A DNA stretch of 64,000 bases from JAUIET01 sp045106985 (GCA_045106985.1 JBGCFQ010000011.1:1-64000), one strand, 5' to 3'. Shown: positions 1-8,977, numbered from the stretch's first letter. The notes: generated by a model from the sequence alone, not told the origin. Program-made: numbers and translations.

Positions 1-902
1 TTCAGAGCCGCGTGTATGGCATCCTGACCAGGCAACGCTATAGGTGATGGAGGTAGGCCATGTCTGGTGTATGTATTGTAAGGTGTGTCGGCTCTTAAGT
101 GTCGATGCCGCAAATTTCCCTGGAATGAATCTCCCAATCCATAAATCACGGTAGGATCTGTTTGCAACCGCATCCCTTTATGTAACCTGCGAACGAAAAC
201 TCCCGCAATTTCTTGCCGCTCCTCTGCACGCCCGGTTTCTTTCTCCACAATAGACGCCATAATCAAGGCTTCATAAGGGCTTTCATAAGGCAAATTTTCC
301 GCTCTATCCTCCCATTCTGCGTTGAGGATTGCTTCCATTTTCTTCTTCCCTTGCTGAAGCAAAGCAAAGTCAGACGTGCCTTCTGAAAATACAATTGTAT
401 CCGGGTAAAACCAACCCTCGAGCTCCATACCTTCCGGCAAGCCTAGCATCTTGGCTAATTCCACGTCGCTTGCGGCAGACACGGTCGATTTTATATTTGA
501 GTTCTGTGCAAACTGTTTTCGTAAATCGCTATAGCGACTACCTTCAATTACCGTCGCCTTTTTGTACTCAACCTCTCCTTCGACTAATTGCGTGAGACAT
601 TCGATGGGTGTGAGCTTGCTGTCTATCGAATAATTTCCGGCATGTATCTTATCGGCAAGCTTGTGATACGTGGCGTAAGCCAGCCACACTCGCGGATGCT
701 TTATGGCATTCTCAGCCTCCAAAAAGCGCGCTACATGGCTAAGAGTTTGGCCTCGCTCTACTCGAAGCGCCACATGCTCACTCACACCCGCATTATTATT
801 CATTGGCACATTCAGCCAGTTCCAGGCGTAAAAAGCTGCTATCGTTGCCAGCAAAGAGGCAATCACTAGCAAACTCATACATACGATAAACAATTTTTTC
901 AT
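1..902 (-). CDS. mltG: Endolytic murein transglycosylase MltG, C-terminus cut by window edge
   Basis: MltG is an inner-membrane enzyme that cleaves nascent peptidoglycan glycan strands and so terminates their growth. Read from the ATG at 902, the frame stays open for 300 codons to the window edge. Residues 2-27 form one hydrophobic N-terminal membrane anchor, and the YceG domain follows. The family motif IVEKETG lies near residue 220 with the presumed catalytic Glu220, followed by RLQTDPTVIYG and a YNTY...GLPPSPI segment, which are family hallmarks. About 30-40 C-terminal residues lie outside the window. It is 16 bp downstream of pabC on the same strand, the usual pabC-mltG pairing. No alternative identity is likely. 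Confidence 0.95.
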   Translation of the reverse strand, partial: MKKLFIVCMSLLVIASLLATIAAFYAWNWLNVPMNNNAGVSEHVALRVERGQTLSHVARFLEAENAIKHPRVWLAYATYHKLADKIHAGNYSIDSKLTPIECLTQLVEGEVEYKKATVIEGSRYSDLRKQFAQNSNIKSTVSAASDVELAKMLGLPEGMELEGWFYPDTIVFSEGTSDFALLQQGKKKMEAILNAEWEDRAENLPYESPYEALIMASIVEKETGRAEERQEIAGVFVRRLHKGMRLQTDPTVIYGLGDSFQGNLRHRHLRADTPYNTYTRHGLPPSPIALPGQDAIHAAL

Positions 903-918
903 AAACAGAACACTTTCA

Positions 919-1782
919 TTAATCATCCGAGCGCTGATAAAGAACATCTATATGCTCTTGGGCTCGTCGTACAAAATCGCCTGGACGCCATGTAGCTTTT
1001 TCGCAAGAGACCAAAGGCACAGCTCCGAAAGAAGAGTTGCAAACAAAGACTTCTTTCGCATCGGCCAGAGTGTCTAATTTAAACCGTCCTTCAACGGGGC
1101 TTAACCCAGTCGATTGAGTGAAGAACTCAACGAGTTCTTCACGCATGACCCCCTTTACGCCACTGTCAGTCAACTGCGGTGTGTACAACTTTCCCGCCAA
1201 AACGAAAAATAAATTACTCATCGTTCCTTCAACGAGATAATCATCACTATCGAGCATAATTCCTTCGAAAATGTGCGGATCGTTCCATTCAGCCTGCGCC
1301 AGCACTTGCTCTAGCCGATTGAGGTGTTTTAGCCCGGCCAGTAAACTATTCCTGCCGAGCCTAGTATTGCATAAGCGAGCGGAAACACCCTGCTCTCGCT
1401 GAGCTTCACTGACTCGACTTACATACGTAGACGCCTTGATGGCTATCGTCGCTGGCTGCCCCACAGCTGGCCTATAGCCTCTCTGCGACGACCCTCTCGA
1501 AGCTATAAGCTTTAGTGTTAGACTGGATTTACCTGGAACTTCGCGAAGATAGACATTGAGCATGTCGGTAATTTGACTCCGATCAGTAGCGAAAAGCAGC
1601 CTGGCTGCACCTTCTTCCAGTCGATCAATATGTCTCGGCAACAAAGGGATTTTTCCGTCAACCACCCGCATGGTCTCAAACAGGCCGTCGCCATAATGGA
1701 CTGCGCGATCATCCAGCGATATATGATCCTGCCACAACCCGTTAACGAGCCAAGGGTATTGATATGCGGTGGGTAGGCTCAT
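919..1782 (-). CDS. pabC: Aminodeoxychorismate lyase (PabC)
   Basis: PabC is a PLP-dependent lyase that converts 4-amino-4-deoxychorismate to p-aminobenzoate plus pyruvate for folate synthesis. The 287-residue protein shows the fold-type IV pattern: an early VHYGDGLFETMRV segment, a PLP-binding lysine at about residue 152 in LAGLKHLNR, and EGTMSNLFF near residue 210, typical of the family. Fold IV also contains branched-chain aminotransferases, but the length and the fabF-pabC-mltG neighbourhood fit PabC. It lies 38 bp after fabF and 16 bp before mltG, presumably one transcript. Confidence 0.93.
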   Translation of the reverse strand: MSLPTAYQYPWLVNGLWQDHISLDDRAVHYGDGLFETMRVVDGKIPLLPRHIDRLEEGAARLLFATDRSQITDMLNVYLREVPGKSSLTLKLIASRGSSQRGYRPAVGQPATIAIKASTYVSRVSEAQREQGVSARLCNTRLGRNSLLAGLKHLNRLEQVLAQAEWNDPHIFEGIMLDSDDYLVEGTMSNLFFVLAGKLYTPQLTDSGVKGVMREELVEFFTQSTGLSPVEGRFKLDTLADAKEVFVCNSSFGAVPLVSCEKATWRPGDFVRRAQEHIDVLYQRSDD

Positions 1783-1820
1783 GGTCAGCAGTCGGCCGAG
1801 CTACGCTGTAGCAGGCTTAA

Positions 1821-3062
1821 TTAAGGCGCTTTGCGAAATACGAGGCTGCCATTAGTTCCACCAAAGCCAAAGGAATTTGAAACAGACACCTCAATGCTGC
1901 AGTCTCGTGCAGTATTCGGCACGAAATCCAGATCGCAGTCTTCGTCAGGATTTTCAAGATTGATCGTTGGCGGCAGAATGGAATCACGTAGAGCAAGGCA
2001 AGAAAATATAGCTTCCACAGACCCAGCTGCCCCAAGAAGGTGACCGATCATCGACTTGGTTGAACTAACAGCTACTCTTTCTGCCGCAGATCCCAAAACG
2101 GACTTCACTGCTTGGCACTCGGCCAAATCGCCCGCGGGTGTAGATGTTCCGTGCGCGTTTATATAACCAACTTCGTCAGGGTTCACACCCGCATCGGTCA
2201 AAGCATTGCGCATAGATGCCGCAGCACCGGCGCCATTCGGAGGTGGCGACGTCATATGATGCGCATCACCACTCATGCCAAAACCTATAACCTCCGCGTA
2301 TATCTTCGCTCCGCGACGTTTGGCATGCTCATATTCTTCTATTAGCATAACACCGGCACCGTCACCGAGCACAAAACCGTCACGGTCTCTATCCCAGGGC
2401 CGGCTCGCTGCTTGAGGGTCTTCGTTACGAGTGGACAACGCGCGAGCGGCGGCAAAACCACCTAATCCCACCGGACTGGTCGCCATTTCTGAGCCGCCAA
2501 CCAACATGACATCAGCCTCACCCCATTGTATAAGCCTGGCGCCTATTCCAATGTTGTGGGTGCCTGTAGTACATGCTGTAACAATGGCAAGGTTTGCGCC
2601 GGTAAAGCCAAATCGTATTGATAAATTACCGGCGATCATGTTCGAAATAGAGCCGGGTACAAAAAATGGAGATATTTTTCTAGGCCCTGACTTCTCAACA
2701 ATGCCATGGTTTTTTTCAATGGAAGATATACCGCCAATGCCGGAACCGATGGCAGCACCAATTCGATGTGCGTTTTCTGAATTGACTTCCAATCCGGAAT
2801 CTTGCATTGCCTGAATTCCTGCGACCATACCGTACTGTATGAACAGATCCATTTTCCTAGCGTCTTTGGGTTCGAGATAACCCTCGATACTAAAGTCCTT
2901 GACCCCTGCGCCAAACTGAGTGGTATAGGCAGAAACATCGAAGGTTTCGATAGGTGCTACACCGCTCTCCCCAGCAATTATTCGCTGCCATGTTGCCTCA
3001 ACACTATTCGCTAGTGGCGACACCATACCCATTCCGGTTACTACTACTCGTTTACGACTCAC
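1821..3062 (-). CDS. fabF: 3-oxoacyl-[ACP] synthase II (FabF)
   Basis: FabF is the beta-ketoacyl-ACP synthase II that condenses malonyl-ACP with acyl-ACP in cytosolic type II fatty-acid elongation. The 413-residue protein has the full thiolase-fold catalytic triad in place: Cys164 in TACTTGTHN, His304 in NAHGTSTPAGD and His341 in IGHLLGAAG. The C-terminus carries the usual NSFGFGGTNGSLVF. Length matches the family (about 412). It follows acpP after a 76-bp spacer containing a strong stem-loop, which may lower fabF expression relative to acpP. Confidence 0.98.
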   Translation of the reverse strand: MSRKRVVVTGMGMVSPLANSVEATWQRIIAGESGVAPIETFDVSAYTTQFGAGVKDFSIEGYLEPKDARKMDLFIQYGMVAGIQAMQDSGLEVNSENAHRIGAAIGSGIGGISSIEKNHGIVEKSGPRKISPFFVPGSISNMIAGNLSIRFGFTGANLAIVTACTTGTHNIGIGARLIQWGEADVMLVGGSEMATSPVGLGGFAAARALSTRNEDPQAASRPWDRDRDGFVLGDGAGVMLIEEYEHAKRRGAKIYAEVIGFGMSGDAHHMTSPPPNGAGAAASMRNALTDAGVNPDEVGYINAHGTSTPAGDLAECQAVKSVLGSAAERVAVSSTKSMIGHLLGAAGSVEAIFSCLALRDSILPPTINLENPDEDCDLDFVPNTARDCSIEVSVSNSFGFGGTNGSLVFRKAP

Positions 3063-3089
3063 AGGGCTACCTCATCGTCCTGAAACACA

Positions 3090-3121
3090 AGAGCCGCTGC
3101 ACCAAAATGGCCAGCGGCTCT
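3090..3121 (-). terminator. Stem-loop between acpP and fabF
   Basis: A perfect 10-bp GC-rich inverted repeat (AGAGCCGCTG pairing with CAGCGGCTCT) encloses a 12-nt loop directly after the acpP stop codon. On the transcribed strand it is followed by a modest TGTGTTTC stretch, weaker than a full U-run. The position suggests a partial terminator or an mRNA 3'-end stabiliser, allowing abundant acpP message with limited read-through into fabF. The function is inferred from structure and position only. Confidence 0.6.
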
Positions 3122-3138
3122 CGATAAAGGCTCTTAAC

Positions 3139-3372
3139 TTACGTATTTTTGGTGATGTAATCTATAGCAAGCTGAACTGTAGTGATGGCCTCTGCTTCTT
3201 CATCAGGAATCTCAGTTTCGAATTCTTCTTCCAAAGCCATTACTAGCTCTACGGTATCGAGCGAGTCCGCGCCAAGATCCTCAACAAACGAGGCCGAATT
3301 CTGAATCTCATCGTCCTTCACCCCTAATTGTTCACTAACAATCTTCTTTACTCGTTCTTCTATGCTGCTCAT
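3139..3372 (-). CDS. acpP: Acyl carrier protein
   Basis: ACP carries growing acyl chains on a 4'-phosphopantetheine arm for fatty-acid, phospholipid and lipid A synthesis. The 77-residue protein has the normal size and strongly acidic composition. The modification site is Ser37 in the GADSLD motif, followed by the recognition helix DTVELVMALEEEF. It sits between fabG and fabF, as in most Gammaproteobacteria. A sigma70-like promoter lies just after the fabG stop, so acpP is probably also transcribed on its own at a high level. Confidence 0.99.
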   Translation of the reverse strand: MSSIEERVKKIVSEQLGVKDDEIQNSASFVEDLGADSLDTVELVMALEEEFETEIPDEEAEAITTVQLAIDYITKNT

Positions 3373-3450
3373 GTCTGTTAAGACTCCTGTTGCTCAGTAT
3401 GCTGTTTAGTGTCCAGTGTTTACGTTGATGGTAGTTAGATTGCGCTACCA

Positions 3451-3472
3451 GCCGGCTTCCGCTGAAGTCGGC
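3451..3472 (-). other. Imperfect hairpin in the acpP leader
   Basis: GCCGGCTT and GAAGTCGGC form an imperfect stem with one mismatch around a five-base loop, within the 183-bp fabG-acpP spacer and downstream of the proposed acpP promoter. It would therefore be in the acpP 5' leader. On the minus strand no T-run follows it, so it does not look like an intrinsic terminator. Any role in mRNA stability or translation is speculation. Confidence 0.3.
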
Positions 3473-3522
3473 ATTTTACAACAATTTCCCAGACTTGAAA
3501 GAGCTGCAAATAATTTGATTCT

Positions 3523-3551
3523 ATAATACCTCATAAAACATTATTATTCAA
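3523..3551 (-). promoter_or_regulatory. Candidate sigma70 promoter for acpP
   Basis: On the minus strand TTGAAT (3546-3551) is separated by exactly 17 bp from TATTAT (3523-3528), a good match to sigma70 consensus hexamers and spacing. It starts just beyond the fabG stop and would start transcription about 140 nt before acpP. An acpP-specific promoter fits the high demand for ACP. No experimental start site is known. Confidence 0.5.
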
Positions 3552-3555
3552 TGAC

Positions 3556-4308
3556 TTACGACATGTACATGCCGCCATTTACATGTATGGTTTCGCCGCT
3601 AATGTATGCTCCACCAGCTGTTGCTAGAAAAACAACCACCGCCGCCACCTCTTCAGCGGCTCCTAATCGGCCTAACGGAATCTGTTTTAGCAAGGCTTCC
3701 TTTTGTGCTTCGGGTAGCTCCTTTGTCATATCAGTGTCGATGAATCCCGGGGCAACGGTATTGACTGTAATGTTTCTAGAGCCAACTTCTCTTGCAAGCG
3801 ATCGCCCAAATCCGCCAACGGCCGCCTTAGTTGCAGCATAGTTTGCTTGACCTGCGTTCCCCATGGAGCCAACAACTGAACTAATGTTTATAATTCGACC
3901 AGCTCGCGCTTTGGTCATGCCTTTTAAGAATGCTTTTGCAAGCTTAAACACGGCTGTAAGATTAGTATCAATAACCTGATCCCACTCCTCCTGCTTCATC
4001 CTGAGCAAAATGTTATCGCGGGTAACACCCGCATTGTTTACCAGAACAAATGGAGCACCATGCTCAGCAACGGAGGAAATAAAGGCGAGCAGCGAATCAT
4101 TATCGTTTACATTCAATGGCAATCCGATTCCGTCAGCCCCTGCCCCCTTGAGATTCTCAGTAATGCGAGCTGCGCCCTCTTCACTGGTCGCTGTACCAAT
4201 TACAAAGAAGTGCTGACCTAATTGCTCTGCAATTGCTTTTCCAATGCCTCTACTTGCGCCTGTTACCACGGCTATTTTTTTGTCTGTGTTCATATCGTCT
4301 GTACTCAT
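3556..4308 (-). CDS. fabG: 3-oxoacyl-[ACP] reductase (FabG)
   Basis: FabG is the NADPH-dependent short-chain dehydrogenase that reduces 3-oxoacyl-ACP in each elongation cycle. The 250-residue reading has the cofactor motif TGASRGIG at residues 16-23, NNAG near 91, and the catalytic set Ser144, Tyr157 and Lys161 (YAATK). From the internal Met6 (4293) numbering would coincide with the standard 244-residue FabG, so Met6 is a plausible true start; neither start has a strong ribosome-binding site. It lies between fabD and acpP. Confidence 0.97.
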   Translation of the reverse strand: MSTDDMNTDKKIAVVTGASRGIGKAIAEQLGQHFFVIGTATSEEGAARITENLKGAGADGIGLPLNVNDNDSLLAFISSVAEHGAPFVLVNNAGVTRDNILLRMKQEEWDQVIDTNLTAVFKLAKAFLKGMTKARAGRIINISSVVGSMGNAGQANYAATKAAVGGFGRSLAREVGSRNITVNTVAPGFIDTDMTKELPEAQKEALLKQIPLGRLGAAEEVAAVVVFLATAGGAYISGETIHVNGGMYMS

Positions 4309-4403
4309 ATTTGTGCGCGTTCATCGACACGCGCCTGATTGTTGGCGCCTTTATTATGCTTTACAAAACTCTTTTTTAGGCTCGTTTGAAGCAACCAAGA
4401 TAT

Positions 4404-5348
4404 CTAGCCAAGCTCAGCAATCAATTTGTCAAAATCTTCACTTTGCTGGAGATTCGCACTTGAAATGGACTTATCTATGCGTCGATTCAAGCCTGAAAGC
4501 ACTTTTCCTGGACCACACTCAACAATGTACTCTGCGCCGCGGGCCTGCATTGCAAGTACGCATTGAACCCAAGGAACAGGGCTGCTTATTTGTTGCACAA
4601 GAAGCGCTTTGATCTGATCTGGCGCATTGGTTGTTGACGCGCCAACATTGTGGACCACCGAAATTTCAGGCTCCACTATTTCGATATCGACTAACAACTC
4701 AGCCAATTGAGCTCCTGCCGGCTGCATCAGGCTAGTGTGGAATGGCGCGCTTACGGGTAAAGGCAACGCTCGTTTTGCTCCAGCTTCTTTGCATAAAGCT
4801 TGAGCTCGCTCAACAGCCTTCGCATGACCTGCGATAACGACCTGGCCCGGTGAATTATAATTTACAGCCGAGACAACCTCACCCTCACATGCTGACTCGC
4901 ACGCGGCATTAATCGAATCATCATCGAGACCAATAATGGCGGCCATTGCACCGGCTCCAACAGGAACCGCAGTTTGCATAAAACGCCCTCGTTGCCTTAC
5001 CAGCTGAACAGCGTCGGTAAAAAGCAATGCACCAGCACAAACCAGTGCAGAAAATTCGCCTAAGCTATGACCGGCCATCATTGCGGGTCGAGCCGCACTG
5101 CGTGCCGTCCAAACCCGCCACAGAGCAACGCTAGCAGTTAGAATCAAGGGCTGAGTGTTTTCCGTTAGATTTTGCTGTTCCTGCGGTCCTTCTTGCGCTA
5201 GCGCCCAAAGGTCAAGACCGATAGATTCAGAAGCCTCTTCAAAAGTTGTTTTTATGATGCCATCCGTTTCGGCGATACCACCTAACATACCAAGGCTCTG
5301 AGAGCCCTGTCCTGGAAAAACAAAAGCAAGTTGTTTAGCTTGCATCAA
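4404..5348 (-). CDS. fabD: Malonyl-CoA:ACP transacylase (FabD)
   Basis: FabD transfers malonyl groups from CoA to ACP, supplying the elongation substrate of type II fatty-acid synthesis. The 314-residue protein has the family signature GQGSQ at residues 13-17, the nucleophile Ser95 in GHSLGE, and the catalytic histidine at about 204 in APFHTSLM. Length and order (plsX-fabD-fabG) are standard. It starts 16 bp after plsX, suggesting one operon, and about 95 bp separate it from fabG. Confidence 0.98.
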   Translation of the reverse strand: MMQAKQLAFVFPGQGSQSLGMLGGIAETDGIIKTTFEEASESIGLDLWALAQEGPQEQQNLTENTQPLILTASVALWRVWTARSAARPAMMAGHSLGEFSALVCAGALLFTDAVQLVRQRGRFMQTAVPVGAGAMAAIIGLDDDSINAACESACEGEVVSAVNYNSPGQVVIAGHAKAVERAQALCKEAGAKRALPLPVSAPFHTSLMQPAGAQLAELLVDIEIVEPEISVVHNVGASTTNAPDQIKALLVQQISSPVPWVQCVLAMQARGAEYIVECGPGKVLSGLNRRIDKSISSANLQQSEDFDKLIAELG

Positions 5349-5364
5349 TTAACTCCCTAATTCT

Positions 5365-6330
5365 TTAAGTCAAAACACCTTGTACGGAGGCTAGCCAGTT
5401 AGACCTGCCTAATCTTTCAGCTTCTTGCAAGCAGTTCAATATAGCAGCAGGACCCGCATCGCCGTGGCTCTTAACGACTATGCCATTGACGCCTAGAAAA
5501 AATGCGCCATTATGCCTAGCGGGCGAAAAACGCCGATCTAAGTCGTCCAGGCCTTTGCTAACATCACTGCTGTGGTCGGCAAACAATTGTCTGAATTGAG
5601 CAAGTAACATACTTGCTGTTCCTTCACAGGATTTCAACGCAACATTACCACTAAAACCGTCACAGACAATAATGTCACTGGTTGTTGTAAAAAGCTCGTC
5701 GGGTTCGATAAACCCCTGGTAATTTATTTGAGACTCCACCGTCAACATCTTCGCGGCCTCTCGAATGACCCTTGTGCCCTTAGTTGGCTCGCTGCCATTG
5801 CTAAGCAGGCGAACTGTGGGCTTTTTTCGCCCATCCCGCTCGGCCGCCAGCGCAGAGCCCATGAGTGCAAATTGCGTCAGGGCCTGAGCATCACATTCCG
5901 CATTGGCCCCCAGGTCAAGCAAATAGGTATGTCCATTTGCTGTTGGAAAGGCCTTGCATATTGCGGGCCGCTTAAGCCCCGGCAGTGTGCCTAACAAGCG
6001 CAGGCCAACCACCATTAAGGCAGCAGAGCTTCCGGCACTAACGCATACATCAGCCCGGCCTTTCGCAACGGCATCAATAGCTTTAAACAGCGAGCTACCG
6101 CGCCCGTGCAAAAGTACAGCTTTACCGTCGCACTCATGAGGGTTTAAAGAGGACGCAGTCGTAACCTCTATCCTATCCCGATAGTCGGCATCTATGAGAG
6201 GTTCTATGCGGGATACATCGCCATACAGTTGTAGGGCAAGGTCGTTGCGCTCGCTGAGCAGCTCAATGGCTGCACGCACAATGACCGACGGGCCAAAATC
6301 TCCGCCCATCACATCAATAGCTATCTGCAT
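5365..6330 (-). CDS. plsX: Phosphate acyltransferase PlsX
   Basis: PlsX is a peripheral membrane enzyme that converts acyl-ACP to acyl-phosphate, feeding phosphatidic acid synthesis. The 321-residue protein begins with the family start IAIDVMGGDFGP and contains DLGANAECDA near residue 140, GFIEPDELF near 215, IIVCDGFSGNVALK near 230 and FLGVNGIVVKSHG near 285, all PlsX landmarks. It follows rpmF by 67 bp and precedes fabD by 16 bp, the conserved rpmF-plsX-fab order linking ribosome and lipid synthesis. Confidence 0.97.
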   Translation of the reverse strand: MQIAIDVMGGDFGPSVIVRAAIELLSERNDLALQLYGDVSRIEPLIDADYRDRIEVTTASSLNPHECDGKAVLLHGRGSSLFKAIDAVAKGRADVCVSAGSSAALMVVGLRLLGTLPGLKRPAICKAFPTANGHTYLLDLGANAECDAQALTQFALMGSALAAERDGRKKPTVRLLSNGSEPTKGTRVIREAAKMLTVESQINYQGFIEPDELFTTTSDIIVCDGFSGNVALKSCEGTASMLLAQFRQLFADHSSDVSKGLDDLDRRFSPARHNGAFFLGVNGIVVKSHGDAGPAAILNCLQEAERLGRSNWLASVQGVLT

Positions 6331-6397
6331 GAAAAGTTGGCGCAGAAGATATCTACGCCCAGAATCTTTGAACTAAGCTTTAAACTAAACTACAAAC

Positions 6398-6580
6398 TTA
6401 GTCGTCATTACCAAGGTTCAGAACTTTTTTGCCTCGGTAAAAACCATCTGCAGTTATGTTATGACGACGATGCGTTTCACCACTGGTTTGATCAACACTC
6501 AGGGTGGCAGTTGACAAACTGTCGTGTGAACGACGTTGCCCACGGCGAGAGCGTGTTACTTTACTTTTCTGAACGGCCAT
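6398..6580 (-). CDS. rpmF: Ribosomal protein L32 (bL32)
   Basis: L32 is a small basic protein of the 50S subunit. The 60-residue product begins MAVQKSKVTRSRRGQRRSHD, which matches the enterobacterial L32 N-terminus closely, and continues with SGETHRRHNITADGFYRGKKV as in the family. It is the non-zinc form, with no cysteines. It is 18 bp after the DUF177 gene and upstream of plsX, the classical arrangement. Confidence 0.97.
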   Translation of the reverse strand: MAVQKSKVTRSRRGQRRSHDSLSTATLSVDQTSGETHRRHNITADGFYRGKKVLNLGNDD

Positions 6581-6598
6581 AGTTGTACTCCGAAAATA

Positions 6599-7135
6599 CT
6601 ATTTCTTATCCAGCATGCCTGCCAGATTCTCAAAGGGTTTCTGTCGAGGCTCGTCTTCCGACTGCTCCGACACAAAATACTCTCTCATTCCACATTCATG
6701 TGGGTGTTTGCTTACGATGGGCAGTGCCAGCAACACTTCCTCTTCAGTAAGATCAAAAACATCCAATTCATCGTCTACTACAAATACCGGGTCAAGGGTA
6801 TCCGGTAATTGCTTGCCAGCTTCTTCGTCGACCACCACCGCCAGAGAAAACGCTTGTGTCACTTCAAGCGGCATTGGTGATAAACAGCGCTGACAAAAAA
6901 CATTCACCTGCGCAGTGAGCTCGCCTTTCACGCAGCGCCTTTTCTCATCGTCTTTACTGAACTCGAGATGAACACTGACACTGCCATCTGTATTAGCCAA
7001 TGCTCCGGCCAACCGCGTCAACTCAATGACATCAACCTTGCCATCCAGAATCGCTTCTTGGGCAATCATTGAGGTCAGCGGCAAAGCTCTAGGCAAGGCC
7101 CGAACTGACTGTTTTTCGGCACGGGTCTCGGTCAT
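6599..7135 (-). CDS. yceD: DUF177 family protein (YceD-like)
   Basis: YceD-type DUF177 proteins are encoded immediately before rpmF in most bacteria and are linked to 23S rRNA accumulation and ribosome assembly in the literature on plants and E. coli; the biochemical role is unsettled. This 178-residue protein contains the family's CQRCL pair near residue 80 and a late HECGM segment, which could bind a metal. No signal peptide or membrane segment is visible. It is preceded by 124 bp that could hold the promoter of the yceD-rpmF-plsX-fab run. Confidence 0.9.
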   Translation of the reverse strand: MTETRAEKQSVRALPRALPLTSMIAQEAILDGKVDVIELTRLAGALANTDGSVSVHLEFSKDDEKRRCVKGELTAQVNVFCQRCLSPMPLEVTQAFSLAVVVDEEAGKQLPDTLDPVFVVDDELDVFDLTEEEVLLALPIVSKHPHECGMREYFVSEQSEDEPRQKPFENLAGMLDKK

Positions 7136-7259
7136 AGGCGCGACATCATAGGGATCGACGTGGTAACTGTCAAAATTAAATACTTCGCAGAATTACACAA
7201 ACCAGTAAATCATTGATTCAATAGGCACAAAATCTGCTAAAGCGGCCAAAAAGTCGAGA

Positions 7260-8213
7260 TTAGCGCAGCTTGGGCATCTGCAACTCCAGGCCTGAGCGCA
7301 CAACCCCTTTACCGATGCTGACACCCAGGCGGCTGAGGGCCTGTTCAATAGGGTCGGGCTTCATCGTATAGTCAACGAAGACCTCCGTGCCAATAATCTC
7401 TCTAGCCACATAACCCGCACTGCCGATGCCATCGATCAAGCCTAACCCCAACGCCTGCTCCCCAGACCAAATAAGCCCCGAGAACAAATCAGGGTCATCA
7501 ACTAAACGCTCTCCACGCCCTTCTTTCACCACGGCGATGAATTGATTGTGAGTAACCTCCAAAACGCTCTGCCAAAACTCTGTTTCCTGTTCGTTCTGCG
7601 GCAAGAAGGGATCCAAGAAGCCTTTGTGGGCGCCGGCCGTATACTGACGTCGCTCTATGCCAAGCTTTTCCATACCTTCGACGAAGCCAAACCCCGATCC
7701 TACAACGCCTATAGATCCAACCAAGCTCGCCTTATCCGCATATATTTCATCCGCAGCAGCCGCTATGTAATATGCGCCAGACGCGCCCAGTTCAGATATT
7801 GCCGCATAAACTTTCTTGTCGGGGTGCTCACCACGCAGGCGTTTGATCTCGTCGAAAATCTGACCCGATTGAACCGGACTGCCGCCCGGGCTGTTTATGG
7901 TTAAAATGATCGCAGTGCAGAGCTCATTCTCAAACGCTCTGCGCAGAGCTCCGGCGACTGCATTAGCATTCGCCATCTCCTCAGCGGCGATCACACCCTT
8001 TACCTCGATAAGTCCAACGTGCTCTTCTACGCTCTCATTAAGGCCTAAGCTTCCATCTGCACCGCGAACAAGAAGTAGCAGTATCACGGCGAGGTAAGCA
8101 AACGTGAGAAGCTTAAAAAAGATACCCCAGCGGCGGGCTTTGCGCTGCTCGTCCAAAGAGCGCTGCACAACATTTTCCAGCACTTTTACGGCCTTCCCGT
8201 CCTCATAGTCCAT
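7260..8213 (-). CDS. sppA: Signal peptide peptidase SppA, S49 family
   Basis: This is an inner-membrane serine protease that degrades cleaved signal peptides. The 317-residue protein has one membrane segment at about residues 31-50, then the ClpP-like S49 domain. NSPGG at 107-111 and GASGAYY supply the nucleophile Ser145, and Lys197 in AGAHKGF is spaced exactly 52 residues later, as in the short Bacillus SppA Ser/Lys dyad. It is the short, single-domain form rather than the double-length E. coli SppA. It lies between the HAD gene and yceD, as in pseudomonads. Confidence 0.92.
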   Translation of the reverse strand: MDYEDGKAVKVLENVVQRSLDEQRKARRWGIFFKLLTFAYLAVILLLLVRGADGSLGLNESVEEHVGLIEVKGVIAAEEMANANAVAGALRRAFENELCTAIILTINSPGGSPVQSGQIFDEIKRLRGEHPDKKVYAAISELGASGAYYIAAAADEIYADKASLVGSIGVVGSGFGFVEGMEKLGIERRQYTAGAHKGFLDPFLPQNEQETEFWQSVLEVTHNQFIAVVKEGRGERLVDDPDLFSGLIWSGEQALGLGLIDGIGSAGYVAREIIGTEVFVDYTMKPDPIEQALSRLGVSIGKGVVRSGLELQMPKLR

Positions 8214-8305
8214 AACACAATCTCACAATTCATTTGCGGTGCAGCTTGATTTGCGCTGCACCTAATTCGTATAACCTTAGCTTACATCGGCAATCTGCCT
8301 TTTGC

Positions 8306-8971
8306 CTAACGGCCGCCTGTGTGAAGGCCGTAGCGACCCTCCAGCCAAATAGAAAGATCATCATAGGACGCGGCAATGTATTCTGCACCTGCCGCCACCA
8401 ATTGCTCGGTAGAATGCACTCCATGTCCAACCCCAACCGGCATCACGCCTGCTTTGCGCGCCATTGCAAGATCAAAGCTGGTGTCTCCAATCATTAAAGC
8501 ATCAGCCGCGGGAACCCTAAGCTCTTCAAGCAGTTCATGCAACATTCGGGGATCCGGTTTTGATGCGGTTTCATCGGCGCAACGTGTCGCATCAAAAAGA
8601 TGCTCAATGCCGGTGCTGGCCAAAACGCGATTAAGCCCTCTGCGACTCTTACCGGTTGCCACAGCCGTAAGATGATTATTCTCGCGTAAGCCCGTCAACA
8701 CATCCAGACAGCCCGGAAAAAAGCTGCAGGGAGTTTGGTCCGCGGCGATAAAGTGCTTGGCGTATTGTTGCTGCAAGTCTGTCTTTTGCTCTGGGCTTGC
8801 AGCAGGAAAGAGCTCATCCGTAGCTTCCTGCATACCTAAACCGATGATTTGCTGGATCCGCGCAGCGTCCAACACTTCTAGACCTGCGTCTTCCATGGCA
8901 AGCTTCATGCACTGTACAATTTTTGCCGCCGAATCTAGAATTGTCCCATCCCAATCAAATATAAATAACAT
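8306..8971 (-). CDS. HAD-superfamily phosphatase (phosphoglycolate phosphatase-like)
   Basis: This is a HAD-IA family hydrolase acting on a small phosphorylated metabolite. The 221-residue protein begins with motif I FDWDGT (nucleophile Asp6 and acid/base Asp8). A conserved Lys in ATGKSRRG (motif II/III) and the metal-binding MIGDTSFDLAMA follow, plus a cap domain at roughly 15-85. Pseudomonads have an equivalent gene between rluC and sppA, annotated as Gph-like or YjjG-like. The substrate cannot be read from sequence. It lies 6 bp after rluC, so the two are probably co-transcribed. Confidence 0.85.
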   Translation of the reverse strand: MLFIFDWDGTILDSAAKIVQCMKLAMEDAGLEVLDAARIQQIIGLGMQEATDELFPAASPEQKTDLQQQYAKHFIAADQTPCSFFPGCLDVLTGLRENNHLTAVATGKSRRGLNRVLASTGIEHLFDATRCADETASKPDPRMLHELLEELRVPAADALMIGDTSFDLAMARKAGVMPVGVGHGVHSTEQLVAAGAEYIAASYDDLSIWLEGRYGLHTGGR

Positions 8972-8977
8972 AATTAA

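Noticed and set aside
2431..2814. 127-codon plus-strand frame opposite fabF
   Set aside because: fabF is a complete, highly conserved gene across this stretch; the frame is Pro/Met-rich as antisense shadows are.
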